A DNA stretch of 64,000 bases from Akkermansiaceae bacterium (GCA_025457665.1 JALOTY010000001.1:124001-188000), one strand, 5' to 3'. Numbered from the stretch's first letter, positions 51,097 to 61,483 are shown. Notes: generated by a model not told the origin, from the letters alone. Program-made: numbers and translations.

Positions 51097-51335
51097 TGGT
51101 TTCGAGGATCCTCATCCGCGCCCCCAAATGGCATCCCATCCATCCTTCCCATCCTCTCCATCCGGCGACCCCATCCTAGCGCCCCAAACCACCCCAAAAA
51201 ACTGACGGAACTCGTTCATTGACACGCATTTCGCGAACCTTAAGCTCCGCGCGTCCGCGCCGGGGGCCACTCGCAATCCCGCAGGTTCCGCTCCGGGCGA
51301 TCGATTCAAGCAAACCTCATCCACTGAGACACAAG
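51097..51335. repeat. Gap before ppdK with a GGATGG-type repeat
   Basis: About 51129-51165 carries the opposite strand of the purine-rich GGATGG/GGGAAGG repeat seen at 24601-24660. The rest is the ppdK leader, in which I see no clear promoter. No gene is seen. Confidence 0.55.
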
Positions 51336-54164
51336 ATGGCCACACGTAAGAAGCCCGCCAAAAAGGCGGCCACCAAAGCCGCCTCCGCGAAGGCGCCGAA
51401 ATACGTTTACACCTGGGGCAACGGCAAAGCCGACGGCCACGGGAAAATGAAAGAACTCCTTGGCGGCAAGGGCGCGAACCTTGCCGAAATGACCCTCATC
51501 GGTCTGCCGGTGCCTCCCGGATTCACCATCACCACCGAGGTTTGCACCTACTACTACGCCAACAAGCGCACCTACCCGAAGGTCCTCCGCTCCCAAATGG
51601 AAGCCGGCGTGGCGAACATGGAAAAGATCATGGGCTACAAGTTCGGTGACTCGAAGGGTTTCCCCCTCCTTGTGGCCGTTCGCTCCGGTGCCCGCGATTC
51701 CATGCCCGGCATGATGGACACCGTCCTCAACCTCGGCCTCAACGACGACACCGTCGAATCCCTCGCCAAAGCCACCAAGAACGAGCGCTTCGCCTGGGAC
51801 TGCTACCGCCGTTTCATCCAGATGTATGGCGACGTCGTCCTCGGCGTGCAAAAGCGCGAAGGCGAAGACCATGAGCCCTTCGAATCCGTCATCGAGCACT
51901 TCAAACACGAAGTTTACGGCAAGGACATCGTCGATTCCGACCTGACCGCCGCCGACAACAAGGAGCTGGTCAAGCGCTTCAAGGCCCTCGTGCTTGAGCG
52001 CACCGGCAAAGGTTTCCCTGCGAACCCATGGGAGCAGCTCGAAGGAGCCGCCGGTGCCGTTTTCGGTTCCTGGATGAACGACCGCGCGATCGTCTATCGC
52101 CGCAAGTATGGCATCCCCGCCGAGTGGGGCACCGCCGTCAACGTGCAGGCCATGGTCTTCGGCAACACCGGTGACAATTCCGGTTCGGGCGTCGCCTTCA
52201 CCCGTAACCCCGCCAACGGCACCAACGAACTTTACGGCGAATTCCTCGTCAACGCCCAGGGCGAAGACGTCGTCGCCGGTGTCCGCACTCCGGACCCCGT
52301 GGTCGGCATGGCCAAGGCTCTGCCGCAGGCTTACAAGGACCTCCTCAAGGTCCGCCAGATCCTCGAAAAACACTTCCGCGATGTCCAGGACGTCGAGTTC
52401 ACCATCCAGGATGGCAAACTCTTCATGCTTCAGACCCGCAACGGCAAGCGCACCGCCGCCGCCGCCCTGAAGTTCGCCGCCGACATGGTCAAGGAGAAGC
52501 TCATCGACTGGCAGACCGCCGTCTTGCGCAACCCGGCCGACCAGCTTGACCAACTGCTTGCCCCGGTGTTCGACGCCGCGGAAATCAAGAAGGCCAAGGA
52601 AATCGCCAAGGGTCTGCCTGCCGGTCCCGGTGCCGCTTCCGGTAAGATCTACCTCAATGCCGACCGTGCCGCTGCGGCCGCCGCCAAGGGTGAAAAGGTC
52701 CTCCTCGTCCGCGTGGAAACCTCTCCGGAAGACCTTCGCGGCATGATCGCCGCCGAGGGCATCCTCACCTCACGCGGTGGGGTTTCCTCCCACGCCGCCC
52801 TCGTCGCCCGCCAAATGGGCAAGGTCTGCATCTGCGGTGCTTCCGGCGTCGAGATCGATTACGACAAGAAGACGGTCAAAGCCGGTGGCGAAACCTTCAA
52901 GGAAGGGGATTTCCTTTCCATCGATGGCACCGCCGGAACCGTTTACGGAGGTGAAATCGCCACCGCTCCCTCGGAAATCATCACCGGCCTCATCAGCAAC
53001 AACAAGGCCGCCCAGAAGACCGAGAAGTTCCAGAACTTCGTCCAGCTCATGGACTGGTGCGCCAAGGCCACCCGCATGGGCGTCCGCACGAATGCCGACA
53101 CTCCGGAGCAGGTCAAGACCGCCGTTGCTTTCGGTGCCGAAGGCATCGGCCTCACCCGGACCGAGCACATGTTCTTCGAAGGTGACCGCATCGATGCGAT
53201 GCGCGAGATGATCCTCGCCGACAACGAGACCGCCCGCCGTGCCGCTCTGAAGAAACTCCTGCCCCACCAGCGCAAGGACTTCTTCGGTATCTTCAAGGCG
53301 CTCGCTGGCAAGCCGGCCACGATCCGCCTGCTCGACCCGCCGCTCCACGAGTTCCTGCCCCACACCAAGGAGCAGCAAATGGACCTCGCCCGCAAGATGG
53401 GCGTGAAGGTGGAGTCGATCATGCAGCGCGTGCACGACCTCCACGAGTTCAACCCGATGCTCGGTCACCGCGGTTGCCGTCTTGCCATTTCCTATCCGGA
53501 AATCGCGGAAATGCAGGCCCAGGCGATCTTCGAGGCCGCTGCCGACTGCATCAAGAAAGGCATTGCCGTGCATCCGGAAGTCATGGTCCCGCTCGTCGGT
53601 TACTCCCGTGAGCTGGAACTCCAGGTGGAAATCATCCACCGCATGGCCAAGGAAGTCATGGCGGCCAAGGGCGTGAAGTTCGACTACCTCGTCGGCACGA
53701 TGATCGAAGTCCCGCGCGGTGCCGTCACCGCCGACCAGATCGCCGAGCATGCGCAGTTCTTCTCCTTCGGCACGAACGACCTCACCCAGACCGCTCTCGG
53801 CGTCAGCCGCGACGACATGGGTTCGTTCCTCACCAGCTACACGGAGAACGACATCTATCCGAAGAATCCCTTTGCTTCGCTCGATACCACCGGTGTCGGC
53901 CAGCTCATGGAAATCGCCGTGGAAAAGGGCCGCAGCACCCGCCCGGGCATCAAGCTCGGCATCTGCGGTGAGCACGGTGGTGATCCGGACTCGGTGACCT
54001 TCTGCCACAAGCTGGGTCTGAACTACGTGTCCTGCTCGCCTTACCGCGTGCCCGTCGCCCGCCTTGCCGCTGCCCAAGCTGCGATCAAGGACGGTTCCTC
54101 ACCCAAGGCTGCCGCCAAGAAGACTGCCAAAAAGGCAGCCAAGAAAGTCGGCAAGAAGAAGTAA
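51336..54164 (+). CDS. ppdK: Pyruvate phosphate dikinase with lysine/alanine-rich tails
   Basis: 942 residues; the core matches the ~880-residue family. N-terminal ATP-grasp domain ('[28 protein letters not shown]'), phospho-histidine domain '[25 protein letters not shown]', and PEP-binding TIM barrel with '[16 protein letters not shown]' and the Cys in '[10 protein letters not shown]'. It interconverts pyruvate+ATP+Pi and PEP+AMP+PPi, which would suit a cell with a PPi-clade phosphofructokinase. Unusual: residues 1-22 ([21 protein letters not shown]) and the last 20 ([19 protein letters not shown]) are histone H1-like basic tails not part of the enzyme. Confidence 0.95.
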   Translation: MATRKKPAKKAATKAASAKAPKYVYTWGNGKADGHGKMKELLGGKGANLAEMTLIGLPVPPGFTITTEVCTYYYANKRTYPKVLRSQMEAGVANMEKIMGYKFGDSKGFPLLVAVRSGARDSMPGMMDTVLNLGLNDDTVESLAKATKNERFAWDCYRRFIQMYGDVVLGVQKREGEDHEPFESVIEHFKHEVYGKDIVDSDLTAADNKELVKRFKALVLERTGKGFPANPWEQLEGAAGAVFGSWMNDRAIVYRRKYGIPAEWGTAVNVQAMVFGNTGDNSGSGVAFTRNPANGTNELYGEFLVNAQGEDVVAGVRTPDPVVGMAKALPQAYKDLLKVRQILEKHFRDVQDVEFTIQDGKLFMLQTRNGKRTAAAALKFAADMVKEKLIDWQTAVLRNPADQLDQLLAPVFDAAEIKKAKEIAKGLPAGPGAASGKIYLNADRAAAAAAKGEKVLLVRVETSPEDLRGMIAAEGILTSRGGVSSHAALVARQMGKVCICGASGVEIDYDKKTVKAGGETFKEGDFLSIDGTAGTVYGGEIATAPSEIITGLISNNKAAQKTEKFQNFVQLMDWCAKATRMGVRTNADTPEQVKTAVAFGAEGIGLTRTEHMFFEGDRIDAMREMILADNETARRAALKKLLPHQRKDFFGIFKALAGKPATIRLLDPPLHEFLPHTKEQQMDLARKMGVKVESIMQRVHDLHEFNPMLGHRGCRLAISYPEIAEMQAQAIFEAAADCIKKGIAVHPEVMVPLVGYSRELELQVEIIHRMAKEVMAAKGVKFDYLVGTMIEVPRGAVTADQIAEHAQFFSFGTNDLTQTALGVSRDDMGSFLTSYTENDIYPKNPFASLDTTGVGQLMEIAVEKGRSTRPGIKLGICGEHGGDPDSVTFCHKLGLNYVSCSPYRVPVARLAAAQAAIKDGSSPKAAAKKTAKKAAKKVGKKK

Positions 54165-54183
54165 TTCTTAAGTCCTCACTCAG

Positions 54184-54217
54184 GGGTCGTCCTGCTTCGG
54201 CGGGGCGACCCTTTTTT
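54184..54217 (+). terminator. Rho-independent terminator after ppdK
   Basis: GGGTCG pairs with CGACCC around a CCTGCTTCGGCGG loop region, followed by TTTTTTG. Confidence 0.85.
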
Positions 54218-54242
54218 GTTTCGCTGGAAAACCCCAGTTGCT

Positions 54243-54836
54243 TCATCCTCGCTCCCGCCCCCGTCGCAGAAGCAAGACCGCGAAGGATATCATCGTCATG
54301 AAGCTGGTGCCGACCTCGGGAATCGGGATGGCAGTCCTGAATGCATCCGCTTGGTTTTCAAATTCCGAACCTTCCTTCGTCAGGGTGAGCTGAATGATGG
54401 GAGAGGGGTCTGTCGGAGCCACCCACAATCCAGAACCGTCGGTGTTCACTCCGGTATTGTAAAAGGTGGAAGCGGCAACGCTTGTCCCGTTATAGAAGCG
54501 AATCCCCAGTGGGGTGCCCACAAGGGGCTGCGCAAAGCTACCTTCGGTCAAAATCGTGGTGATGGCGAATTGACCAGCCAAGTTGACGCCTTGGTCCCCG
54601 ATGCTTCCAGTAGCCAAGACAACCCATGTGCCGGAGAAGGGCGAACTGGAGGTGCCAGCTGAGAAATACCCCAATTCGAGCAAGGCACCATCACCGTCGG
54701 CGGAGGAACCAGCATCAAGAGATGGGGTTCCGAAGCCCGCAAAGCCAATAGACGTTGACCATTGAACAGTCACAGAAGCCGCGTGGGCTTGAGCAAGAAG
54801 AAGCAAGAAAGGTAAGATCAAAAGTGTTGTTTTCAT
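54243..54836 (-). CDS. Exported protein with PEP-CTERM-like C-terminus
   Basis: 197 residues from ATG 54836; signal peptide MKTTLLILPFLLLLAQAHA. Body beta-rich ('GDGALLELGYFSAGTSSSPFSGTWVVLA'). C-terminus 'IPEVGTSFMTMISFAVLLLRRGRERG' has the PEV/helix/Arg pattern of PEP-CTERM tags with an atypical motif. The start overlaps the stop of the upstream NIDO gene by four bases (ATGA), so they are coupled. Confidence 0.8.
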   Translation of the reverse strand: MKTTLLILPFLLLLAQAHAASVTVQWSTSIGFAGFGTPSLDAGSSADGDGALLELGYFSAGTSSSPFSGTWVVLATGSIGDQGVNLAGQFAITTILTEGSFAQPLVGTPLGIRFYNGTSVAASTFYNTGVNTDGSGLWVAPTDPSPIIQLTLTKEGSEFENQADAFRTAIPIPEVGTSFMTMISFAVLLLRRGRERG

Positions 54837-56107
54837 GGGACAGCGCGGTCGAGGATTACAGTGTCTTCCGAATAAATGGTCATTTCGCCACTTTGCGACA
54901 CTGCTGAGAGTTTGAATGTCGCGGACTGGAATGAAGGGAGTGAGATCGCTGTAGTCAGCAGATTTGGCGATGAGATTGTAGCAGAACCTTGAACCACCGT
55001 CCACAGATAGGACGTAGTAGAACCTTGTGGGGGAATGGAAGTGCCCCGCAAAGTGAATGCCGTTCTCTGAGGGTTAATAAGAGCCGTTGGATCAGGCCCA
55101 GCGTCAAGTATGACCCTGTCCTCAAGGGGGACTCCGTTTCGATAGCGGATCAGATACCGCCCTGGAACTGGATTTCTATGAGCGCGATATATCAGACCAT
55201 TGCTGTAATTTTTGCTGCCAGTTGACGTTCTGGTGTTTGGGTTGATGACTTCGTCCAAAAAATCAAAGTTAACGCCAGACCCTCGAACTTCCATGCTCGT
55301 CCCCAGTTTGTCAGTAATTAGGGCGCGAGCGGCTCTGCCGTTCCCATACCCATCGTCTAAAGTGTTAGAGTGATCTCCCTCATTCCACCCAATTTGGTTG
55401 TAGTTAAACTCAATATCAAAATCTCCGGCTGAATTGCCAGCAGACCTGTCTATCAAAACAAGTTGAAATGTATTAAGTTTGTCAGTTTTTCCAAGGAAAT
55501 ATCCAACATCAGCCCAATTTACGCCGAAAGCAAGTGCTCCTTCCACCGTCCCCTGGCCGTATCTTACCGTCCAAGGGCTAGGGCGGGAGGGTGGAGGGTT
55601 TCTTGTGTCAACGTCGGCCCAGAATGGGGCAATCATGGCAGTCTCGGTGCTTGCGATCGGGAGAGGCGTCCAGCGATTATAAAAATCATTAAAAGTTATG
55701 TTTCCATTGTTATTCACCCAGACCGTGTTCCATGTTTGGTTGGCGAAGTTGATTGGGAAACCGATTGTGGCCTCTTCAGACCCCGAATCGTCGCTACTGG
55801 TTAAATTATTACTGTCGAACCCCGGCCGCACAGCCCCTTGCCGTATACGATAAAAAAGTTTTGTTGGAACGTAACCGACGAGGATTCCAAGAGTTGGATT
55901 GGAAAAGTTACCTATTTGGACTGGGCCTAAATTCATCCAATTCTCTAAATCTAGGCTAGTCTCCACTTGGTAAGGTCTGAGATGATCTGCTTGCCAGTAA
56001 AGCATGAAATTCTGGCCCGAGGGCTCAATAGTCGGTGAATTAGCAAATGACACTTGAAGTGACGTGCAAACAATGCCGAAAGCGAGACAAGGAAGAAAAA
56101 TTTTCAT
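54833..56107 (-). CDS. Secreted protein with NIDO (nidogen-like) domain
   Basis: 424 residues from ATG 56107, signal peptide MKIFLPCLAFGIVCTSLQVSFA. A short beta domain ('NFMLYWQADHLRPYQVETSLDLENW') is followed by a NIDO-type domain at about residues 130-290: 'GFPINFANQTWNTVWVNNNGNITFND', 'MIAPFWADVDTR', 'TFQLVLIDRS', 'DFDIEFNYNQIGWNEGD'. NIDO domains act in extracellular adhesion. Base composition is AT-richer than the window. No PEP-CTERM tail. Confidence 0.85.
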   Translation of the reverse strand: MKIFLPCLAFGIVCTSLQVSFANSPTIEPSGQNFMLYWQADHLRPYQVETSLDLENWMNLGPVQIGNFSNPTLGILVGYVPTKLFYRIRQGAVRPGFDSNNLTSSDDSGSEEATIGFPINFANQTWNTVWVNNNGNITFNDFYNRWTPLPIASTETAMIAPFWADVDTRNPPPSRPSPWTVRYGQGTVEGALAFGVNWADVGYFLGKTDKLNTFQLVLIDRSAGNSAGDFDIEFNYNQIGWNEGDHSNTLDDGYGNGRAARALITDKLGTSMEVRGSGVNFDFLDEVINPNTRTSTGSKNYSNGLIYRAHRNPVPGRYLIRYRNGVPLEDRVILDAGPDPTALINPQRTAFTLRGTSIPPQGSTTSYLWTVVQGSATISSPNLLTTAISLPSFQSATFKLSAVSQSGEMTIYSEDTVILDRAVP

Positions 56108-56140
56108 GTGGTTCACGAAAGAATTAGCAAGAAACAAGAA

Positions 56141-56956
56141 TCACCGCGTGGGTAGCTCATCGGGGCTGAGAACTCTGAAAGGGATTACGAGGTCCTCTGG
56201 GGGTTTCCGATTGCGCTCGACCTCCTCGGCTTTCAATTTTTTCTGGGCGGCTAGTCTCACTTGGAACAAAGCTTGCAGGTCACCAAAATTCTCAGAATAA
56301 AACTTATGAATTTCATTTAAGTCTCTCAATTGGAGGGTGTCAAGTTGGCCTCGGGAGATATAATAACCGAATGGCTTTTGCGAAAGTATACTGGGCTCAT
56401 ATGGCGGTAAGTGCCATTGCTTTCCAACTGCTCTAATATGCTGCATATCTTCATTGAACTCGGCCAAGATCAGTAGGAAGCTCAATTTAGTGCCGTCGTC
56501 TAGAATGAGACTCCGGTTTTGAAGCAATCTCCAGTCAAGCGCCGACCAAAATTCAAGAGGAGAGGAACTTTCAACACCGTGGAGACGGAGGAAGGTTTTT
56601 GGTGGATTGGAAGAAGAGAGGAACACCGTGCCACTTAAGAAAAGAAACCGGTTGCGGGTAGTCCTCAATCTCTCGACTTTTAAGTCATTTTGAGGTCTTC
56701 GATTTCCTGCGTCTTGATCTCTCGGCTGCTCGGATTTAGGTGAAGGTAGTATTGACTGGCCTACTTCGAGCATTGTGACGCACCTGTCACCTAAATCCCA
56801 TGTTACTGAACTAACAACGTCACTATTGGTTGCACCCGTTGCTTCGGAATTCTCAAGGGTTTCAGCAGGCAGCTTATTAACAATTACCAAGACATAAAGC
56901 AGAATCGAACTGCGCAGGAATTTCAAGGAGGTTACGACTGCCCTCAGAGCTTTCAT
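56141..56956 (-). CDS. Hypothetical protein, 271 residues
   Basis: From ATG 56956 (MKALRAVVTSLKFLRSS), with an N-terminal signal-like helix 'ILLYVLVIVNKLPAE'. No recognised domain. Codon use is markedly AT-richer than in the neighbours, with many Asn, Ile and Ser. It is the first gene of the AT-rich island. The C-terminus is basic with 'RDLNEIHKFYSENFGDLQALFQVRLAAQKKLKAEEVERNRKPPE', likely coiled coil. Possibly acquired. Confidence 0.65.
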   Translation of the reverse strand: MKALRAVVTSLKFLRSSILLYVLVIVNKLPAETLENSEATGATNSDVVSSVTWDLGDRCVTMLEVGQSILPSPKSEQPRDQDAGNRRPQNDLKVERLRTTRNRFLFLSGTVFLSSSNPPKTFLRLHGVESSSPLEFWSALDWRLLQNRSLILDDGTKLSFLLILAEFNEDMQHIRAVGKQWHLPPYEPSILSQKPFGYYISRGQLDTLQLRDLNEIHKFYSENFGDLQALFQVRLAAQKKLKAEEVERNRKPPEDLVIPFRVLSPDELPTR

Positions 56957-56999
56957 GCTCTGCACGATGGCAGATGCGCAGTGATCGTGTCAAGAAAAA

Positions 57000-58568
57000 G
57001 ATTGGTCGGCAGTAGTTCGATTCAAGTTTGTTTCGTTTGTCACCGGTGCCTACCTCTTTGCCGATTACAATTCGGGCAACGTCTGGTCACTCGTCCGCAA
57101 CGGATCGAATCCACCCACCGTTGCCCGCATCCTCGGTGAGGGTGGCATCGTCGGCTTCGGCCGTGATCCCTCGAACGGCGATGTGCTGATGGCCGATATC
57201 AACGACAATCTCATCCGCCGCATCGCCACCGTCACGGACACCAGCAGCTATCCCGCGACTCTAACAGCCACCGGGCTTTTCTCCGATCTCACCGATCTTT
57301 CGCCCGCCCCCGGCCTGCTTCCCTATCAGATCAACCTGCCCTTCTGGAGCGATCACGCGATCAAGCGCCGCTGGTTCACGATTCCCGATGCCTCATCGAA
57401 AATGACCTGGTCGCGCGATGGCGAGTGGAGCTTCCCCAGCGGACAGATCTGGGTAAAACATTTCGATATCGAGACCACCCGAGGCAATCCAGCGACTCGA
57501 AAGCGCTTGGAAACCCGCTTGCTGGTGAAAAATGCCGGCGGGGCTTATGGCGTGAGCTACCGATGGAATGAGGCCGGCACCGAAGCGACTTTGGTCGGCG
57601 AGCCGGGCGAGGACTTCGATCTCTCCATCACCGTCGATGGCACCCCGCAGACCCAAAGCTGGCGTATTCCGAGTCGTTCGGAGTGCATGACCTGCCACAC
57701 ACCCCAGGCTGGTTTCGCACTTTCGACCAACACCCGCCAATACAATCTCGCGAGCCTCATTCCGGGATTCGAGGGCAATCAGATCGATGTGCTCGAACAA
57801 GGTGGCTACTTCTCAAACAGTGTTCCCTCTGTGAACCTCCTGCCCCGCCATCTCCGGCCGGAGGAAAGTGCCTATCCCGCCGAAGCCCGGGTGCGCTCCT
57901 ATCTTGCGGTGAACTGCGCCTACTGCCACCAGGACGGCGGGACCGCCGCGCCCTCCGCGTGGGACGGTCGTCACGAAATCACTCTGGATCAGACGGGATT
58001 GATTCTCGGCAACGCCAGCAACAACGGGGGCAATCCTCTCAACAAACTCGTCGTCCCCGGATCCACCGTCCACTCCATCCTTCTCAACCGCACCGCCGCC
58101 TCCAACGGCTTCACCCGCATGCCGCCGCTCGGCAGCAATGTGGTCGATCCCGCAGGCGTGGCCCTTCTCACCGAATGGATTCAGGGTGAACTTCCGTCCC
58201 GCCAAAACTACGAGGCATGGCGTAGTTCGAAATTTTCTTCCACAACATCGCCGCAGGGCGAGGCGGGGGCGGATCCGGATGGCGATGGTGCCGACAATCA
58301 CGCCGAATTCCTCATGGGCACCGATCCCTTGTCATCGGCTGCCTTTCCGCTTCCTGCCGTGGAAGTGGGACAAACCGTGGTCTCCTTTTCCCTCGATCTC
58401 CCTGCGAACCGCCGCGTGGTCATCGAGCATTCGGCAAACCTCCAGCAATGGACCGCATGGGACATCCCCGGCAATCAGGGGATGCCCACTCAAGGCGGCA
58501 TTCACACCATCACCGGCCCCAAACCCGGCGATGCGGCCTTCTTCCGTGCCAGGGTCGAGGAGAACTGA
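57000..58568 (+). pseudogene. 5'-truncated di-heme cytochrome c / sugar dehydrogenase-type gene
   Basis: An open frame with no proper start runs from about 57000. Its first homologous residues 'GAYLFADYNSGNVWSLVRNG' and 'GFGRDPSNGDVLMADINDNLIRRI' are the last blades of a PQQ/GSDH-type beta-propeller. After that come a cytochrome part with CMTCH and CAYCH heme motifs and a C-terminal 'FFRARVEEN' beta domain. All N-terminal propeller and signal peptide sequence is missing, so the gene lost its 5' end at the border of the AT-rich island. A shortened start at GTG 57183 is possible but leaves no export signal for heme attachment. Confidence 0.8.
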
Positions 58569-58640
58569 TGGCTTCCCACTCCACCCACGCCAAGCCCGCG
58601 CTTGGCGTGGTGCGTGTCGTAGCCCGAGGTTACCCTAGAT

Positions 58641-61019
58641 TCACCGGCAGCCGATGCCGAGTTGTTGGGTGATGAAGGCGAGGGCTTGTTGATGGGCGGT
58701 ATCGACTTCGTTGGCAGTGAGGGTGCGGTCGGCGGCGCGGTAGTGGAGGCGGTAAGTGATGGCCTTGCGGTCGGCAGCGAGTTTCTCTCCGCTGGGATCG
58801 GTGAAGAGATCGACGCACTCGAAGGACACCAGCAGAGGCTGTTGGAGTTTGCCGAAGGCTTTTTCGATCTCGGCATTGGCGAGAGCAGCAGGGGCATCGA
58901 AGGTGACATCGCGGGACGATCCGGGGAATTGCGGGAGGTCGGCGATGTCGGTGGAAACGGCGGCGAGTTTGCGCAGCTTGGCGAGTTCGAGTTCGGCGAC
59001 AAAGAGCGGGGCGGGGGAATCGATTTCCCGCTGGCGGGCGGGGCTCACCATGGCGAAGGAGCCGATGTTCTGGCCGCCGGCATGGATGTCCGCGCCGAGG
59101 GCGAAGTTGGCCTTTTCCTTGGGCACGAGTTGCAGTGGCACACCGGGAATCAGGGCCTGGATGATGGACTTGAGGTCGAAGAGATCGGCCTTGGCGGGCT
59201 TTTGCGTCCAGCTTTCGGGTTGGCGGTTTCCAGAGATGAGAAGGGCGAGGCTTTCCGCTTCGAGGTCCTTGGCTTTGCCGCCGCCGGCATTGCGGAAGAA
59301 GCGGCCCATTTCGAAAAGGCGGATGCTGGAGGCCTGTTGACGGAGATTGCGTTCGGCCGATGCGATGAGCCCGGGCACGAGGCTGGGGCGGAGGACGGCG
59401 TGATCCTCACTGAGCGGCAGTGCCACGCGGATGCTGTCCCCGGGTTGCAGGGGTTTGAGTGGCAGGGCATCGATGAGCTGCGCATCCGCGATGAGCTTGA
59501 TGGTCTGACATTCGTGGAAACCGAGGCCGGCGAGGCGATGGCGCAGGCGCATGTCGGCATCGTAATCATGATCAACCGCGCTCGATGGCACGAAGGTCCC
59601 TTGGAAACGGGAAGGCACGGCATCGAGGCCTTTGACGCGGACGATTTCCTCGACGAGGTCGATGTGGCGCTGGAGGTCGGCGCGGAAGGCGGGAACCTGC
59701 CAGAGGCCATCAGCCGTGGCTGTTAGGCCGAGACGTTCGAGGATGGTGGCGGCTTCCTGGTGGGAAATGGACGCACCGGTGAGTTGGTCGAGCTTGGCGA
59801 GATCGAGCGCGACAGGGCCGGTGAGTTGTGGCGGATTTCCGGCGGTGAGGGTGTCTCCTTCCACGTTGCCGCCGGCAATTTCGAGGATGAGGCGGATGGC
59901 CAGAGCGGCGGCGGGCAGGGCACCCTCGGGATTCGCACCGCGTTCGAAGCGGTAGGAGGAATCCGAGGAAAGCGCCAGACGGCGGGAGCTGCGGCGGATG
60001 CGCGATGGTGTGAAATACGCCGCTTCTAGTAGAATGTCCGTGGTGGCTTCCGTGACGCCGCTTTCCGCGCCGCCCATGATGCCACCGAGGGCGAGGGCCG
60101 CGCCGGAGGAGTCGGAGATCAGGCAATCATCGGACGTGAGCGGATAGGTTGCGCCATCGAGGGCGATGAAGCTTTCGCCATCGGCGGCCTGGCGGACGAT
60201 GATGGGGCTGTGGACCTTGGCGGCATCGAAGGCATGCAGCGGATGGCCGAGTTCGTGGAGGACGAAATTGGTGACATCGACGACGTTGTTGATGGGGCGC
60301 AGGCCGATGGATTCGAGGCGCGCTTTGAGCCAAGCCGGGCTTTCGCTGACCTTCACGCCGCGGATGCGGGTGAGGGTGTAAAAGGGGCAGGCTTCCGGGG
60401 AATCGATGCGGATGGCATCGCTGCTGGCCCTTGTCTCCAGCGCTGTGATATTCAGCGGGTGGAGTGGGACTTCGAGCAAGGTGGCCATTTCGCGGGCCAT
60501 GCCGTAGTGGCTGAGGAGGTCGGGGCGGTTCGGGGTGACTTCGACCTCGAGGAGGATGTCACTTTCGAAAAGCTCGCGGACGGGTTTGCCGATTTCGGCA
60601 TCGGCCGGGAGGATCATGAGACCGTCTTCGGCATCGGTGAGGCCGATTTCCGAGGCGGCGGCGAGCATGCCGCGGGATTCCACGCCGCGCATTTTCGTTT
60701 CACCGATGACGAAGCCACCGAGGTCGGCTCCGGGGAGGCAGCAGGGGACCTTGTCGCCGACCTTGTAGTTCCGCGCGCCGCAGACGATTTGGCGGAGTTG
60801 GCCTTCACCGGCATCGACCTGGGTAACCTTGAGTTTGTCGGCATTCGGATGCTGGACGGCTTCCATGATCTGGGCGACGACGATCTTGTCCGAGCGGACG
60901 CCCTTGATTTCGATGCCTTCGACCTCGACCCCGGCGAAGGTGAGGAGCTTGTCCAGTTCATCGGGCGACTTGCCCTTGAGATCGACATGGGTGGCGAGCC
61001 AGTTAAGTGAAACGTTCAT
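58641..61019 (-). CDS. pheT: Phenylalanyl-tRNA synthetase beta subunit
   Basis: 792 residues, normal length. tRNA-binding domain 'VVAQIMEAVQHPNADKLKVTQVDAGEGQLRQIVCGARN', B5 and B3/B4 editing domain 'GVKVSESPAWLKARLESIGLRPINNVVDVTNFV', 'LALGGIMGGAESGV', and the C-terminal ferredoxin-like anticodon domain 'PQFPGSSRDVTFDAPA'. It pairs with PheS to charge tRNA-Phe. A four-helix-bundle gene lies between pheT and pheS. Confidence 0.96.
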   Translation of the reverse strand: MNVSLNWLATHVDLKGKSPDELDKLLTFAGVEVEGIEIKGVRSDKIVVAQIMEAVQHPNADKLKVTQVDAGEGQLRQIVCGARNYKVGDKVPCCLPGADLGGFVIGETKMRGVESRGMLAAASEIGLTDAEDGLMILPADAEIGKPVRELFESDILLEVEVTPNRPDLLSHYGMAREMATLLEVPLHPLNITALETRASSDAIRIDSPEACPFYTLTRIRGVKVSESPAWLKARLESIGLRPINNVVDVTNFVLHELGHPLHAFDAAKVHSPIIVRQAADGESFIALDGATYPLTSDDCLISDSSGAALALGGIMGGAESGVTEATTDILLEAAYFTPSRIRRSSRRLALSSDSSYRFERGANPEGALPAAALAIRLILEIAGGNVEGDTLTAGNPPQLTGPVALDLAKLDQLTGASISHQEAATILERLGLTATADGLWQVPAFRADLQRHIDLVEEIVRVKGLDAVPSRFQGTFVPSSAVDHDYDADMRLRHRLAGLGFHECQTIKLIADAQLIDALPLKPLQPGDSIRVALPLSEDHAVLRPSLVPGLIASAERNLRQQASSIRLFEMGRFFRNAGGGKAKDLEAESLALLISGNRQPESWTQKPAKADLFDLKSIIQALIPGVPLQLVPKEKANFALGADIHAGGQNIGSFAMVSPARQREIDSPAPLFVAELELAKLRKLAAVSTDIADLPQFPGSSRDVTFDAPAALANAEIEKAFGKLQQPLLVSFECVDLFTDPSGEKLAADRKAITYRLHYRAADRTLTANEVDTAHQQALAFITQQLGIGCR

Positions 61020-61025
61020 GGGAAA

Positions 61026-61066
61026 GATGGTGGATGGGAGATGTTGGATGGAAGATGGATGAGGAT
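61026..61066. repeat. GGATGG-type repeat on the pheT side of the four-helix-bundle gene
   Basis: Repeated GATGG/GGATGGAAGATGG; inverted relative to ATCATCCATCATCTTCCATCC at 61484-61505 on the other side. Confidence 0.7.
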
Positions 61067-61461
61067 CAGGTGCGATCCGGGTCGTGATCGCGCTCCACGC
61101 CTTTGATGAAGAGATAGATCGATTTTGATAGGTCGATCAGGCGTTCTTCAAACTCTCGGAAGAGGTCCTCATCTTGAAGCGAGTTCGTATCGAAGAGAGT
61201 TTCAAGGTGATCCAAGCTTTCCAGGCTAGAAGCATAGGCAAACTCGAGGTAACGGATGTATTCGGCCTTGTAGCGGCGACGTCCGAATCCTTCGACGATG
61301 TTTGTCTTCACCGACTTGATGCTCCGACGGATCTGGCTGCCTTCTTCATAAAGTTCGAATTTCGGCAGTTTCTCCAGGGACATGGCATGGATGTCACGGA
61401 CCAGGGCTCGTGATTTATGCCAGATTCTGAGTTTCTTGTGTCCGAAGGGTGAATCGTCCAT
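61066..61461 (-). CDS. Four-helix-bundle protein (23S rRNA IVP / S23 family)
   Basis: 131 residues from ATG 61461 (61488 also possible). The family hallmark order is complete: 'KKLRIWHKSRALVRDIHAMSLEKLP', 'FELYEEGSQIRRSIKSVKTNIVEGFGRR', 'YIRYLEFAYASSLESLDHLETLF', 'LIDLSKSIYLFIKGV'. These small proteins, first known from intervening sequences in 23S rRNA, form a pentamer of four-helix bundles; their role is unclear. Here the gene is inserted between pheT and pheS and flanked by inverted GGATGG repeats, which suggests mobility. Confidence 0.88.
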   Translation of the reverse strand: MDDSPFGHKKLRIWHKSRALVRDIHAMSLEKLPKFELYEEGSQIRRSIKSVKTNIVEGFGRRRYKAEYIRYLEFAYASSLESLDHLETLFDTNSLQDEDLFREFEERLIDLSKSIYLFIKGVERDHDPDRT

Positions 61462-61483
61462 GGTCGTGCCTTTTCTAACATCG

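Noticed and set aside
57183..58568. Intact cytochrome gene starting at GTG 57183
   Set aside because: Homologous propeller sequence continues upstream in frame to about 57000 and the product would have no export signal, which c-type heme attachment requires.
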